A DNA stretch of 64,000 nucleotides from Verrucomicrobiota bacterium. Lineage in GTDB: Bacteria; Verrucomicrobiota; Kiritimatiellia; CAIQIC01; JAGNIJ01. This document shows, one piece after another, positions 17,696-28,200 of the stretch. Where the stretch lies: contig JAKLGK010000001.1 of the NCBI GenBank assembly GCA_022710725.1, positions 49,010 to 113,009 of the forward strand, written 5' to 3'. Under the pieces are notes generated by a model. The model was given only the letters and a program-made list of their open reading frames with translations, searched no databases and was not told the origin of the DNA. Positions within the stretch are counted from its first letter, which is position 1. Each line of letters begins with the position of its first letter. The translations under genes and the position numbers were made by a program.

Positions 17696-18862
17696 ATGAA
17701 GACCATGCATGAGTCGGACAGTAACCGGCGGCAGGGGGCGGCCCTGGTGACGATGATGATCATCCTTCTGCTGGTGTGCCTGGCCAGCGCGGCGCTGGTC
17801 GCGTTCGCCACGCAGCAGAGCCACGCGACGGAGCGGATCCGGGACTACATGAAGGCCCAGGCCTACGCGGAGGCGGGCATCAACGATGCCTACAATGCCA
17901 TCAAGACCAACTTCTCCGCCGCCGGCAACGCGGCGTTGTACCCGTCAAAGGAGTTCGAGGACGGGAGCTACGACGTCACGGTGACGGTGGTGGGAGACGA
18001 CCAGGCCAGCCTGGTGTCGGTGGGCGAGTGCGGCGACGCCACGATCACGGTCAAGGCGGACGTGAAGAACTTCGGCCAGGGCGCGGCAGGAAGCGAGGCG
18101 CAGCCCCTCGACCCCTACGCCTACACGTGGCTGGTCAACGGCGAAATGCGCATGAACGGGTCGAGCGAGTTCGTCGGCTACCTGCACGCGAACAACAACA
18201 TCGACGTCAACGGCAGCAGCAGCTGGGGCGACCCGACGAACGAGGTGCACGCCTCGGCCACCGTCAACGCCGTTTACAGCGGCCCCTGCGCGCTGTACGG
18301 CGACATCCGTTCCCCATCGATCAGCGGGAGCTTCTCGCCGGGCTCGGCCATCGAGACCGCCTCGCCGCTGGTGCCGATCCCGACGCTGGACCTGACCGCG
18401 CTGTACAACATCGCCGTGGCCAACGGCCAGGTCGTGAGCTCACAGACCATCAGCTCCGACACGATCTGGACCATCCCGGGCGGCGTGAAGTGGGTGAACG
18501 GAAGCCTGACGGTCAAGAGCAACCGGAAGCTGACATGGACGGGCTGCATCATCGCGACCGGGTCGATCGACTTCAAGGGCCAGTTGCACGCGACGCGCTA
18601 CCTGGACTATCCGACCATCGTCAGCCGCGACAGCAGCATCACCGTCAGCGGCACGCACACGTTCAACGGCCTGATGTATTCCGGCGGCGACATCACGTTC
18701 AACGGGTCCGGCACGTGCCGTGGCACGATCATCTGCGGCGGGAACCTCCGGTTCAACGGCTCCGGCGCCCGGTTCTCCTACGATTACTGCGGGCCCAGCG
18801 CCGGCGGCGGAGAAACGGGCGAGGAAGCCGACCGCGTCGTGATCACGGCCTGGCAGAAATAG
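17696..18862 (+). CDS. PilX-type minor pilin with beta-helix-like C-terminus
   Basis: A textbook AGGAGGT site precedes this 388-residue protein. The N-terminus (RRQGAALVTMMIILLLVC, then FATQQSHATERIRDYMKAQ) fits the PilX N-terminal domain. From about residue 140, short repeats around (F/V)NGS (for example MNGSSEF, VNGSSSW, FNGSGTC, FNGSGAR) suggest a right-handed beta-helix, similar to domains attached to PilX proteins in environmental bacteria. It probably sits with the two preceding prepilin-like proteins in a tip complex. A GGCCC-type short tandem run follows the stop. Confidence 0.8.
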   Translation: MKTMHESDSNRRQGAALVTMMIILLLVCLASAALVAFATQQSHATERIRDYMKAQAYAEAGINDAYNAIKTNFSAAGNAALYPSKEFEDGSYDVTVTVVGDDQASLVSVGECGDATITVKADVKNFGQGAAGSEAQPLDPYAYTWLVNGEMRMNGSSEFVGYLHANNNIDVNGSSSWGDPTNEVHASATVNAVYSGPCALYGDIRSPSISGSFSPGSAIETASPLVPIPTLDLTALYNIAVANGQVVSSQTISSDTIWTIPGGVKWVNGSLTVKSNRKLTWTGCIIATGSIDFKGQLHATRYLDYPTIVSRDSSITVSGTHTFNGLMYSGGDITFNGSGTCRGTIICGGNLRFNGSGARFSYDYCGPSAGGGETGEEADRVVITAWQK

Positions 18863-18895
18863 GCCCGGCCCGGCCCGGCCGGAACAGCGCGCCGC

Positions 18896-18924
18896 TTGTC
18901 CACGGCGGCGGAGCGGTGTAAACT
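18896..18924 (+). promoter_or_regulatory. candidate promoter of the pilMNO operon
   Basis: TTGTCC (18896-18901) and TAAACT (18919-18924) are separated by 17 bp, each matching the sigma70 consensus at four of six positions. The start of the next gene is at 18964. A small CCCCC/GGGGG hairpin (18937-18941 with 18946-18950) lies in the leader close to the start. Confidence 0.45.
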
Positions 18925-18963
18925 CTGGACGGATATCCCCCGGTTGGGGGAAACGGGATTTTC

Positions 18964-19983
18964 ATGTTTTCGTTCAAACGAGCGGATGCCGACCGGCCGC
19001 GCAGGAGCCCGTCCGAGCTCGTTGGCCTTGACCTGGGCGCCTCCGGGGTCAAGGCCGTGCGGATGCGGCGGAACAAGGACGGCGTGACGGTCCTGAAGGC
19101 GGACATCCTGCCGCCGCTCGCGCCCGAGGAGGTGGATCCCAAGGCCGCGCGCCCTCCCCTGCCCCGCGGCCTGCTGACGAACTACGCGGCCCTGGCCGTG
19201 TCGGGTGCCCGCGCCTCGGTGCGCATCCTCGGCATCCCCGGCCGGTTCGAGACCGGCCCGGCCCGGGACCTGCAGGTGCAGGAGCACGCCGGCGCCGGCG
19301 AGGGCCAGCGGCTCGGTTACGCGGTCATCACCCCCCCGAAGCTGCGCAACGAGACCCGCCTGCTGGTGGTGACCCTGCCGGAGGCGGAAGCCGAGGCCTT
19401 GCTCAACCTCTTTTCCGTCGGGGCGCCCGCCCCTTTTTCGCTGGAGGTGTCCGGCCTCGCGGCGATCACCGCCTTCCTGCGGGGGCCCGGCCGCGCCCAC
19501 GAGCAGGGCACCGTCGGCGTCGTCGAGTCGGGCGAGCGGCAGACCACCATGGCCGTGCTGCACAAGAACCTGCCCGTGCTCGTGCGGAAGTTCGACCTGG
19601 GCATGCATACCGTCCGGGAGCGCGTCCAGCAGCGGCTCGGCGTCGATCCCGAAACCGCGAAGGGCATTCTCGCCGACGGCTCGTTCGACATCTCCCAGAC
19701 GCTGCACGAGGTCGTCGACCCCTTCCTGCGCCAGCTGTCCCTCTCCAAGGAATTCATCGAGCGGCGCGAGGAATGCCAGGTGGAGAAGCTGTACGTCTCC
19801 GGCGGCATGAGCCTGTCCCGGTTCTGGATCAGCGACATGAAGCAGGCCTCCGGCCTGGACGTCGAGCGCTGGAACCCGTTCGACGGGCTCCACGCGTCGC
19901 CGGACGCGCTGCCCGCCGCGCTGGCGGGGCAGGAGACCCGTTTCACGGCGGCGATCGGGGCCTGCGTGGGGGCGTGGGAGTGA
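18964..19983 (+). CDS. pilM: PilM-like actin-fold assembly protein
   Basis: This 339-residue cytoplasmic protein shows the actin-like ATPase pattern of PilM: phosphate-1 loop VGLDLGASGVKAVRM near residues 20-34, phosphate-2-like GTVGVVESGERQTTMAVL (Glu where Asp is common), and adenosine-type LYVSGGMSLSR near the C-terminus. PilM binds the cytoplasmic tail of PilN and forms the inner-membrane ring of type IV pili. The next gene begins two bases after the stop and encodes a matching PilN, which confirms the identification. Confidence 0.88.
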   Translation: MFSFKRADADRPRRSPSELVGLDLGASGVKAVRMRRNKDGVTVLKADILPPLAPEEVDPKAARPPLPRGLLTNYAALAVSGARASVRILGIPGRFETGPARDLQVQEHAGAGEGQRLGYAVITPPKLRNETRLLVVTLPEAEAEALLNLFSVGAPAPFSLEVSGLAAITAFLRGPGRAHEQGTVGVVESGERQTTMAVLHKNLPVLVRKFDLGMHTVRERVQQRLGVDPETAKGILADGSFDISQTLHEVVDPFLRQLSLSKEFIERREECQVEKLYVSGGMSLSRFWISDMKQASGLDVERWNPFDGLHASPDALPAALAGQETRFTAAIGACVGAWE

Positions 19984-19985
19984 CC

Positions 19986-20675
19986 ATGACGGCGCGCATC
20001 AACCTGCTGAAGACAACGGAGTACCGGCGGCAGGGGCTGGTGAGCACAGCCTTCATCATCCGCGTGTCCATCATGACGGTGGTCCTGCTGGCGCTGGTGT
20101 TCGGCGCGCTGGCCTTCCTCCAGCGCCGCAACGCCCGGCAGACGCTGGACTCGGCCCGGGAGCTGTGGCGCGTGCGGGAGCCGCTGTACCGCAAGACGCT
20201 GGCGATGAAGCAGGACTTGGCCACCAAGCGGAAGCTGGACCAGGAACTGCGCGGCTGGTCGGCCTCGCGCATCGCCTGGAACGAGCCGCTGGCCGAGTTC
20301 CAGGAGATCACGCTGCCCACCCTCCAGTTCCGCCGGCTCAACGTCCGGGGCGAGATGGACGTCCGCGTCCCCAAGGTCAAAACCCCGAAGGCGGGCTCGG
20401 CGGAGGCCAAGCCCGCGGAGGCCGCCGCCCCGGCGCTGGCGGCGGGGACGCCCGCCCGACGGTTCTTCCTGCTGATCGAGGGCCGCGCGGAGGGGGACCA
20501 GGCCGAGGACGCCGTGCTGCAGTTCGACGCGGCGCTCCGGCGGGCGCCCGGCCTGCGCGCCCTGATGGAATCCGTGCGCCTCCAAAGGCTGGAGAGCGAG
20601 GAGAGCCGCGCCGGGGGGGCGGCGGGCCAGGTATTCGCGATCGAGGCCGCGACCGCGCGGCGGGAGATGCCCTGA
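19986..20675 (+). CDS. pilN: PilN-like inner-membrane assembly protein
   Basis: The ATG at 19986, two bases after pilM, gives 229 residues. The N-terminus MTARINLLK contains the INLL element that docks into PilM. A single membrane span follows (about 21-42), then a periplasmic region with a coiled-coil-like stretch (45-85), an Ala/Pro/Lys-rich linker (about 125-155), and a ferredoxin-like fold ending near the C-terminus. Order and size fit PilN. In-frame codons before 19986 overlap pilM and do not look coding. Confidence 0.87.
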   Translation: MTARINLLKTTEYRRQGLVSTAFIIRVSIMTVVLLALVFGALAFLQRRNARQTLDSARELWRVREPLYRKTLAMKQDLATKRKLDQELRGWSASRIAWNEPLAEFQEITLPTLQFRRLNVRGEMDVRVPKVKTPKAGSAEAKPAEAAAPALAAGTPARRFFLLIEGRAEGDQAEDAVLQFDAALRRAPGLRALMESVRLQRLESEESRAGGAAGQVFAIEAATARREMP

Positions 20676-20677
20676 CC

Positions 20678-21328
20678 ATGGCCACCCTTAAAAAGGAGCA
20701 GATGCAACTGATCTTCCTGGCCGGGATCTGGATCGTGGGCGGCCTCATCGCGCTGTACGTCTGGGTGGTCGGCCCGGCCCTGCGGAACCGGAGCCGGAGC
20801 ACAGGCGAACTGGATACGCTCAACGAGAACATCCAGAAAGCGAAGCTGGCCGTGCAGGGCGAGTCCAAGCTGCGGAAGGAATACGACCAGGCCATCGCGG
20901 AGATCCGGCAGGCCATGGAGCAGTACATCGTTCCGCCGGAGAGCGCCCTCTCCTGGGTGACGGAGAAGGTGTACGCGACCGCGCGCACGGTGGGCGTGGA
21001 AGTGCGGAGCGTGACGCCGGTCCGGATGCCCGACACCGCGTGGGACGGCCTGGTCAAGTCGGGCCGCTTCGTGCGCCCCTACGCCGTTCAGCTCACGCTG
21101 GAGTGCGGCTACGAGAAGCTGCGGGCCCTGGTTCGCGCCTTTGAAACGGGAAATCCCTACCTGTGCGTCACCGGCCTCAACGTCCTGGGCCAGCCGGATC
21201 AGAGCCCGGCCCGGCACCAGGTCATGTTGCAGATCGAATGGCCCATGTGGGGCCGGCCGCTCGGGATCGAACTGCCGGGGGAGGAAGAGGAACCGCCGGC
21301 GAAGTTGGAGGCGGAGAATCGCGGATGA
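20678..21328 (+). CDS. pilO: PilO-like inner-membrane assembly protein
   Basis: The ATG at 20678, two bases after pilN, gives 216 residues. A membrane span (about 10-31) is followed by a coiled coil (35-75) and a periplasmic alpha/beta domain with strand patterns such as VGVEVRSVTPV and YAVQLTLECGYEKLRALV, as in PilO. PilO pairs with PilN to form the alignment subcomplex between the cytoplasmic ring and the secretin. The Glu-rich C-terminal tail is longer than usual. Confidence 0.85.
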   Translation: MATLKKEQMQLIFLAGIWIVGGLIALYVWVVGPALRNRSRSTGELDTLNENIQKAKLAVQGESKLRKEYDQAIAEIRQAMEQYIVPPESALSWVTEKVYATARTVGVEVRSVTPVRMPDTAWDGLVKSGRFVRPYAVQLTLECGYEKLRALVRAFETGNPYLCVTGLNVLGQPDQSPARHQVMLQIEWPMWGRPLGIELPGEEEEPPAKLEAENRG

Positions 21329-21392
21329 CGCGGGTTCGCGCGAATTTTTAAAACGACAGCAGATGGCGCGGGGATACAACCGAGGTGAGCCC

Positions 21393-22283
21393 ATGAGGAC
21401 GAAGCATGCAGCGTGGCGACGGAACTTTCTTTTCGCAATGGCGGTCCTGGCCGGGCCGGGCTGCGAAACCGACGACAACGTGGACAGCGGCGGGATCGCC
21501 GGCTACTTCGAAAACAATCCCTACACGTCGCTCGAGCGGCTCGAGGGGTACGAGTACTTGAGGATCACGCCGGCGTCGGCCGAGGTGACCTTCGTGGGCC
21601 AGACCGTCCTCTTCCAGGTGGACGGCGGGACGCCGCCGTACGAGTGGAGCGTCGGGCTGCCGGGCGTGGGGTCCGTCGGCTCGGTCCGGGAGAACGAGGC
21701 GGTCTACACGGCGGGGGCGATCGCGGCCAACAACGTGCTGGTCTTCGACGTCGCGGGCCGGTCCGGCGTGGCGGCGATCAACGGCGGGATCGAGACGGAG
21801 ACGCTGGCGGTGAACGCCGATCCCGACACGCTGGCCGTGGACGGCGATCGCACCGCGGTGAACGTCAGCGGCGGCGTGCCGCCCTACCGCTGGACCGTCC
21901 TCGACGGCGACCTGGGCTCCATCGACCGCAGCAGCGGGGAGAGCGTGGTCTACACCCGGCTCCGGTCCGGCGACAACTCCGTGCGCGTGACGGACAGCGA
22001 GGGCAGCACCGGCGCGGTCGTGATCCAGCAGCCCGCCTCCGGGGGCGCGCTCACCGCCTCCGCCAGCCCGTCGAGCCTGCCCAACAACGGCGACCGCGCG
22101 ACCCTGACGGCCAGCGGCGGCACGCCGCCGTACCGGTGGTACCTGCAGGACGCCGCCCTGGGCAGCCTGGACACCGACGGCGGCTCCAGCGTGACCTACA
22201 CGCGCAACCGCCCGGGCGACAACTCCGTTCGCGTGACCGACGCCAACGACGACACCGTGACCGTGCTGATTCAGCAGCCGTAA
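21393..22283 (+). CDS. exported Ig-like repeat protein in the PilP position
   Basis: The ATG at 21393 has an excellent AGGTGA site 5 bases upstream and gives 296 residues. A signal sequence ends near LAGPGC; Cys would suit a lipoprotein, but the preceding Gly-Pro-Gly does not fit a standard lipobox. The rest is three similar repeats of about 75-80 residues, each with GGxPPY(R/E)W and, in the last two, SGDNSVRVTD- or GDNSVRVTD-type strands and an IQQP end. These look like Ig-like beta-sandwiches. It lies where pilP is usually found between pilO and pilQ but does not resemble PilP. It may be a periplasmic or outer-membrane adaptor. Confidence 0.75.
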   Translation: MRTKHAAWRRNFLFAMAVLAGPGCETDDNVDSGGIAGYFENNPYTSLERLEGYEYLRITPASAEVTFVGQTVLFQVDGGTPPYEWSVGLPGVGSVGSVRENEAVYTAGAIAANNVLVFDVAGRSGVAAINGGIETETLAVNADPDTLAVDGDRTAVNVSGGVPPYRWTVLDGDLGSIDRSSGESVVYTRLRSGDNSVRVTDSEGSTGAVVIQQPASGGALTASASPSSLPNNGDRATLTASGGTPPYRWYLQDAALGSLDTDGGSSVTYTRNRPGDNSVRVTDANDDTVTVLIQQP

Positions 22284-22293
22284 GGAGAACGCC

Positions 22294-25200
22294 ATGAAAG
22301 CCCGCCGCATCATGCTTCTGGGGGCCGCGGCGCTGGGCCTGGGATTCCACGCCGGGCCCGCCCGTGGACAGGTGCTGTTCCCGACCAGCGGGAACGTCAC
22401 GGCCGGCGACACGTTCCCGTTCCTCGTCACCTTCCTGAACGAGGACACGAACGATCCGCCCACCAAGATCTACATGTTCTCCGAGGACCCGGACCGCCTG
22501 TCCGTGCCGTCGCAACCCGTGACGCAGGCCACGCTCTACAACCCGGCCACCTCCAACTTCTACTACCGGTCCTGGCTGGACGGCGCGGAGGGCCTGATCG
22601 CGGCGGGGCTCAAGCCGGTCGACGGCCTCTTTTCCCCGATCCGCGTGCACTTCGTCGGCGTGCAGTACGGCATCGTGTGGTCGGACTATGCCGATATCGT
22701 CGTCGATCCCCCGACGTTCGTGTACCAGCCCGCGGCCCCCGCCCTGCGCGTGGGCGAGACGGTGCCGCTGGCGATCCGGCGGACGATCGACGCCAACGCG
22801 ACGCTGAACTTCCAGGTCCAGAGCGCCTGGCCGGCGGTCGTCGGCCTGGGGACGAACGCCGTCGGCCTGCAGACCAACGCGAGCCTGAACCTGCAGTTCG
22901 GCGTGTTCGAGATCAGCAAGACGATCTACGTATCCGGCCTGGCCGCCGCGCAGGACGCCGGCTCGACGAACGTGACGGTGACGGCGCGCGTGGGCAGCTA
23001 CGCGACCAACGTCGTCTGCCTGGTGAGCACGAACGCGGGCCTGATCCTCGCCCCCGCGTCGCCGTCCGTCGGCGCGGGCGACGCCGTCGCCATGACCGTG
23101 ACGCGGCCCTCGGCCACCAACGTGTCCGCGCTGACGGTGTATCTCACCAGCGACGACCCGACGGTGGTCGGCGTGCCGGCCAGCGTGGTGATCCCGCAGG
23201 GCGCGCAGAGCGTCGGCTTCTCCGCGACCGGCCTCCGGCCGGGCTCGTCGTTCGTCCGCGCCACGGCCATCGGCGTGGAGCCGGGGCCGGGCAGCGCGCG
23301 CGAGGTGGTCGTCGGCAATCCGCTGCTGGCCTTCGACCCGGACCCGGCCACGGTGCCGCAGGCCGAGCTCCGGGTCATCACCGTGCGCCGGCCGGCGATG
23401 GAGGCCGGCGGCTCGCTCACGGTGACGCTCGTTAACAATGCGCCGACGCTGTTCGAATTGTCGGCCACGAACGTCACTATCCCGGCGGGCTTTGCCGACA
23501 CGACGTTCACGATCCTGGGTCTTTCCGAGGGGAGCGGCAGCCTGTCCGCCCGATCGGGAGGATACCTGACGAACCTGGCGGTGAACGTCACGGCCGCCAC
23601 GAACGAGGACGATCCCGACGGCGACGGGATCCCGACCGACTGGGAACTGGTCCTGGGCTCCGACCCGTACGACGCCTTCTCGCTTGATCCCGGGCTCACC
23701 CTGAACGACGGCGAGTGGGATTCCGACGGCGAGGGGTTGAGCAACTACGAGGAGATCATCAACTACGCGACCGATCCGCTGCGGGGCGACACGGACGACG
23801 ACGGCGTGGACGACCGCACCGAGGTCCGCGACGACATCACCAGCCCGCTGCACCCGATGAGCAGCGTGCTGTACCGCGAGCGGAGCCTCGACCTGGGGGC
23901 GGTGCCGGCCGGCGGGATCAGGCTACCCGATCCCTCGCGCTTCTACGTCCGAACCAACGGCTGGACGGTGGAATGCTGGCTGCGGCCGACCACGGACGGC
24001 AGCGGGCGGGTGTTTGCGCTGGAGGGCGCGGGGGCGGGCCAGAGCTTCCGGGTGAGCCTGGAGGACTTCCGGCCGAAAGCGGAGATTCTCTCCGGGGCCA
24101 GCGTGATCGCCTCGGCCGGCGGGGTTGGCCCGGCGGGGTCCATCCAGCAACTCCCGACAAACGAGTGGTCGCACGTGGCCTGGGCGTGGGGGCCGCAGGA
24201 CAACAGCCTGAAGATTTACGTCAACGGCGTTCTGCTGATCGCGCAGGAGACCCTGGTGTCTCCGGACTTCTCGGCGGGCACCGGCGTCCTGGCGCAGGCG
24301 TTCACGGACGGCTATCTCGACGACGCGCGGTTCTGGAATTATGACCGGAGCTGGGAGGACTTGGATTACTGGAACAACCGCTTCTACCCCTCGCCGGAAG
24401 GCTACGTCCGCCCGCCGACCTACGGGCAGTCCCTGCGGATGTACTACCGATTCGACGACGGCGGGTCGAACACCGTGGACTTCGCCTTCCTAAACCAGCC
24501 GGCCTATTTCCTTCCCGACACGGCGACGATGGTCGTGACCAACCCCGCGGTCTCGCTGCTGGGCCGGGACGACGAGGACGGCGACCTGCTGCCCGAGTGG
24601 TGGGTCACGATGCACAACCTCGACCAGTACCCGGAATTCGATTACGGCCCGAAGTTCGAGTACATCGAGGTGCCTGGCAACTGGGCGCGCATTTCCTATT
24701 TCCGCACGTTCCGCGCCTACACCTCGGTCGGGAACGAGACAGGCTGGGCGCAGCCTCCGGACAACCTCTACCACGAGCCCAAGGACCAGGGGCTGGGGCA
24801 CGACGGCCGCCACTCGGCGTTCATGAAGTACGTGTACCTCTACAGCGCGCCCCGGAGCGCGACCCTCGAGATCTTCACCCCCGGCATGGAGTCCACGCTC
24901 GTGTATGTCAACGGGGAGCTCCTGACGCCGACCAACGACACGGCCAACACGGCACAGAGCCTGGACGTCGCGGGCCGTCTGAAGATCGGGCGCAACATGG
25001 TGTACGTCCGCTGCATCAGCAGCTTCGACACCTGGCTGGACGAGGCCCGGACGCAGCCGGTCAAGGTCACCGACCCGCCGGTGCAGTACGAGCGGGCGCT
25101 CGGAAAGTTCGACGCCCGGCTGACGGTGGACGGCATCGAGCACATCGTCCGCGGCGACACGAGCCGAAACGATCCGCGCGCCGCATGGTTCGTCCAGACC

Positions 25201-28200
25201 TGGTCCACGTTCTGGCAGATGATCAACGGGGACGAGCACGCCGCCCGGCCGGACAAGGAGATCCGGTTCCTGCCGGGCAACCCGGACTATGGCCTGCCGT
25301 TCGACGCCGACACCGACGACTTCAACGCGTGGTACGAGTTCCTCTGCGGCGCGAATCCGCGGGACGACGATTCGAACAACAACGGCATCCCGGACGGCCT
25401 GGAGGACTTCGACGGCGACGGCCTGGTCAACCGCGGCGAGCAGGAGCGCGGCACCCATCCCCTGCTGCCCGACACCGACGACGACCGGCGCGTCGACGGC
25501 GCCGAGGTGGGCGCGGGCGAGGACCCCGCCAGCGCGCAGAGCCCGGCCATCTCGCGCGCCCTTTCGTTCTCGACCAACGGCTCCGACTACGTCGAGATGC
25601 CCATGCAGCGGCGGTTCGCCCTGGACAGCTGGACGCTGGAAAGCTGGGTCCGGCTGGCCCCCGGCGAGGCCGACGGCGGCGTGCTGGTCCAGCGCGTGGT
25701 CGGCCCGAGCGGCGTGAACTACGAACTGGGCCTGGGCGACGGCGTGACCGCGCCCGCCAACGTCCCGTACGTGCGCTACGTGTCCGTGGACGGGTTCACC
25801 GTGCAGGCGACCGGCAGCGTCGCCCTGGCCGGCGGCACCAACTGGACGCACGTGGCGGGCACCTACGACGGATTCCTCCGCGAGCTGCAGCTGTACACCG
25901 GGGGCGTGTACGTCGCCACGGCGCCCCAGGCGCTCCAGTCCCCGGCCATCTACGCCGGCGGCCCCGTGCAGCAGCGCATCGGCCCGGGCCTGCAGGGCGC
26001 CGTGGACGACGTCCGCATCTGGAGCGTCGCCCGCACCGCCTCGGAGATCGCCTCGTCCTTCGACAGCGCCCTCCAGGGCAGCGAGCCGAACCTGGTCGCC
26101 TACTACCGCGCCGACGACAGCACCAGCTACCGCACCAACCCGCTCGTCGGGACCAGCGCCAACAACGGGACCAACGCCTCCGTGAACGTCATGCCCTGGA
26201 CCTGGGGCCAGGTCCAGGATTACGTGCGCGGCTACTCCGGCGACTGGTGGGACAAGTGGAACCACGCCGCCACGCTGCGCGGCCGGGCCGGGCACACGGC
26301 CGACGGGGACGGCGCCCTGATCATCCCGCCCTCGCTGCGCGTCACGCTGCTGCCCCCGCCCGCCGTCGACGACGGCGCCCAGTGGGCCATCCAGGGCCTC
26401 GGCTCGTGGCGCGACAGCGGGGTCACCCTGTACGAAGGGCTCGACGAGGGTCCGCAGGTCATTCTCTTCAAGTCCATCGACGGCTGGACGGCCCCATCCA
26501 ACCAGACGGTGACGCTCTCCAACGGCGTGCTGACCTCCGTCACGGCCACGTACATCCAGAACGGCTCGCTGCGCGTGGAGTTCAGCTTCGTGGACGAGGC
26601 CACGCACGGCGCCATCTGGCCGACGGACGGCGCCCAGTGGCGGATCGGCAGCGGGGTGTGGCACGAGGAGAACGATACGGTGGACAACCTGACCCCGGGC
26701 GAGTACATCGTGCAGTTCAAGTCCATCGACGGCTGGGTGCCGCCCGCGCCGAGCCCGGTGACGATCCTCTCCGGCGAGACCACGCTGCTGCTGGGCCAGT
26801 ACGTGCCCGCGACGGGCTCGCTGCGGGTGTTCATCGAGCCGGAGGCCGTGGTGGTCTCGGGCGCCGTGTGGAGGCTGGACGCCGGCAACTGGTATCACAG
26901 CGGCGACTTCGTGCCCGACATCCGCGTGGGCGAGCACACCGTCAGCTTCACGAACATCCCGCTCTGGCTGACGCCGGCCAGCCTCATCGTGCAGATCACG
27001 ACGGACCTGACGACCGTCACCGGCCTGTACACGCAGGTCACCGGCATCCACGTGGACATGCTGCCGCCGGAGGCCGTTGCCTCGGGCGCCCAGTGGCGGG
27101 TCGCCGGCATGCCGTGGGTCACCTCCAACGCCACGCTGGAACTCGCGCCCGGCGATTACACCGTGGAATTCCACGACCTGCCGTTCTGGGGCCAGGCGCC
27201 CGACGTGAAGACTACGGTCACGAACGGGTCGACGACGATGATCGCGGGGCACTACTGGCCCATGGAAGTGTACGGCCCGCCTGGCGACACGAACGCGGCG
27301 CTGACGCTCACCCTGCTGAATCCCCGCGGGCTGGCCTTCGATCCGCTCCGCCGGCTGTACATCGCGGACAGCGACCACCACCGCCTCGTCATCCTGGACA
27401 CGCGGGACTACAGCGTGACCAACCTCGGCGTCCAGGGCGCCGCCGCCGGGCAGTTCAGCCAGCCTTTCGGCGTGACGGTGGACCGCGCGACTAACCTGTA
27501 CGTGGCGGACACGGGCAACAACCGCATCCAGCGGCGCTCCCCGGCGGGGACGTGGACCACGTGGGGCGGCACGTCGCCCGGCAGCGCCGTGGGCCAGTTC
27601 AACGCGCCGTACGACGTCGCGGTGGACGCGTTCACCAACCTGTACGTCGCCGACCGGAGCAACTACCGGGTCCAGAAGCGCACGCCGGCGAACGTCTGGT
27701 CCATCTTCGTCTCCAACGGAGTGGAGGACGCGTTCGTGCGGCTGACCAAGGGCGTCACGGTGGATTCGTCCAACCGGCTGGTGGTGTCCGACTACGACGC
27801 GGGCTCCGATTACAGCCGCATCCAGATCTTCGCGACGAACCAGACGTTCCTGGGGCGCATCGGCAGCAGCACGAACAGCGAGGGCGGCCTGAAGCGCGCG
27901 CAGCGCATGGCGTACGGCCTGACCAACGACCTGTACGTGGCCGACATGAACAACAGCCGCGTGGTGCGGCGGAACGAGCCGGGCGCCTGGATGACGCTCC
28001 TGGACGACAACGTGCTGGATCACCCGGAGGGCGTCGCCTGGGACGCCCGCGGCTACCTGTACATCGCGGACACGGCGCACCACCGCATCGTGCGCATCCA
28101 GGTCTACCAGTCCCCCAACGTCCCCCCCGCTATCGGCTCCGCCGTGCCCGGGCCCGGCGGCCTGGTCATCCACTGGACCGGCGCCGCCGGCTGGTTCTAC

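Noticed and set aside
18860..18882. Short GGCCC tandem run after the PilX-like gene
   Set aside because: It is only four units and is expected by chance in GC-rich spacer; no function is supported.
21393..21470. Lipoprotein signal on the Ig-repeat protein
   Set aside because: The Cys is preceded by Gly-Pro-Gly, which does not fit the usual lipobox, so lipidation is not claimed.
24490..28173. A 1227-codon open frame on the minus strand
   Set aside because: It mirrors the giant LamG/NHL gene and has the low-complexity Arg/Val/Gly/His composition of a shadow frame.
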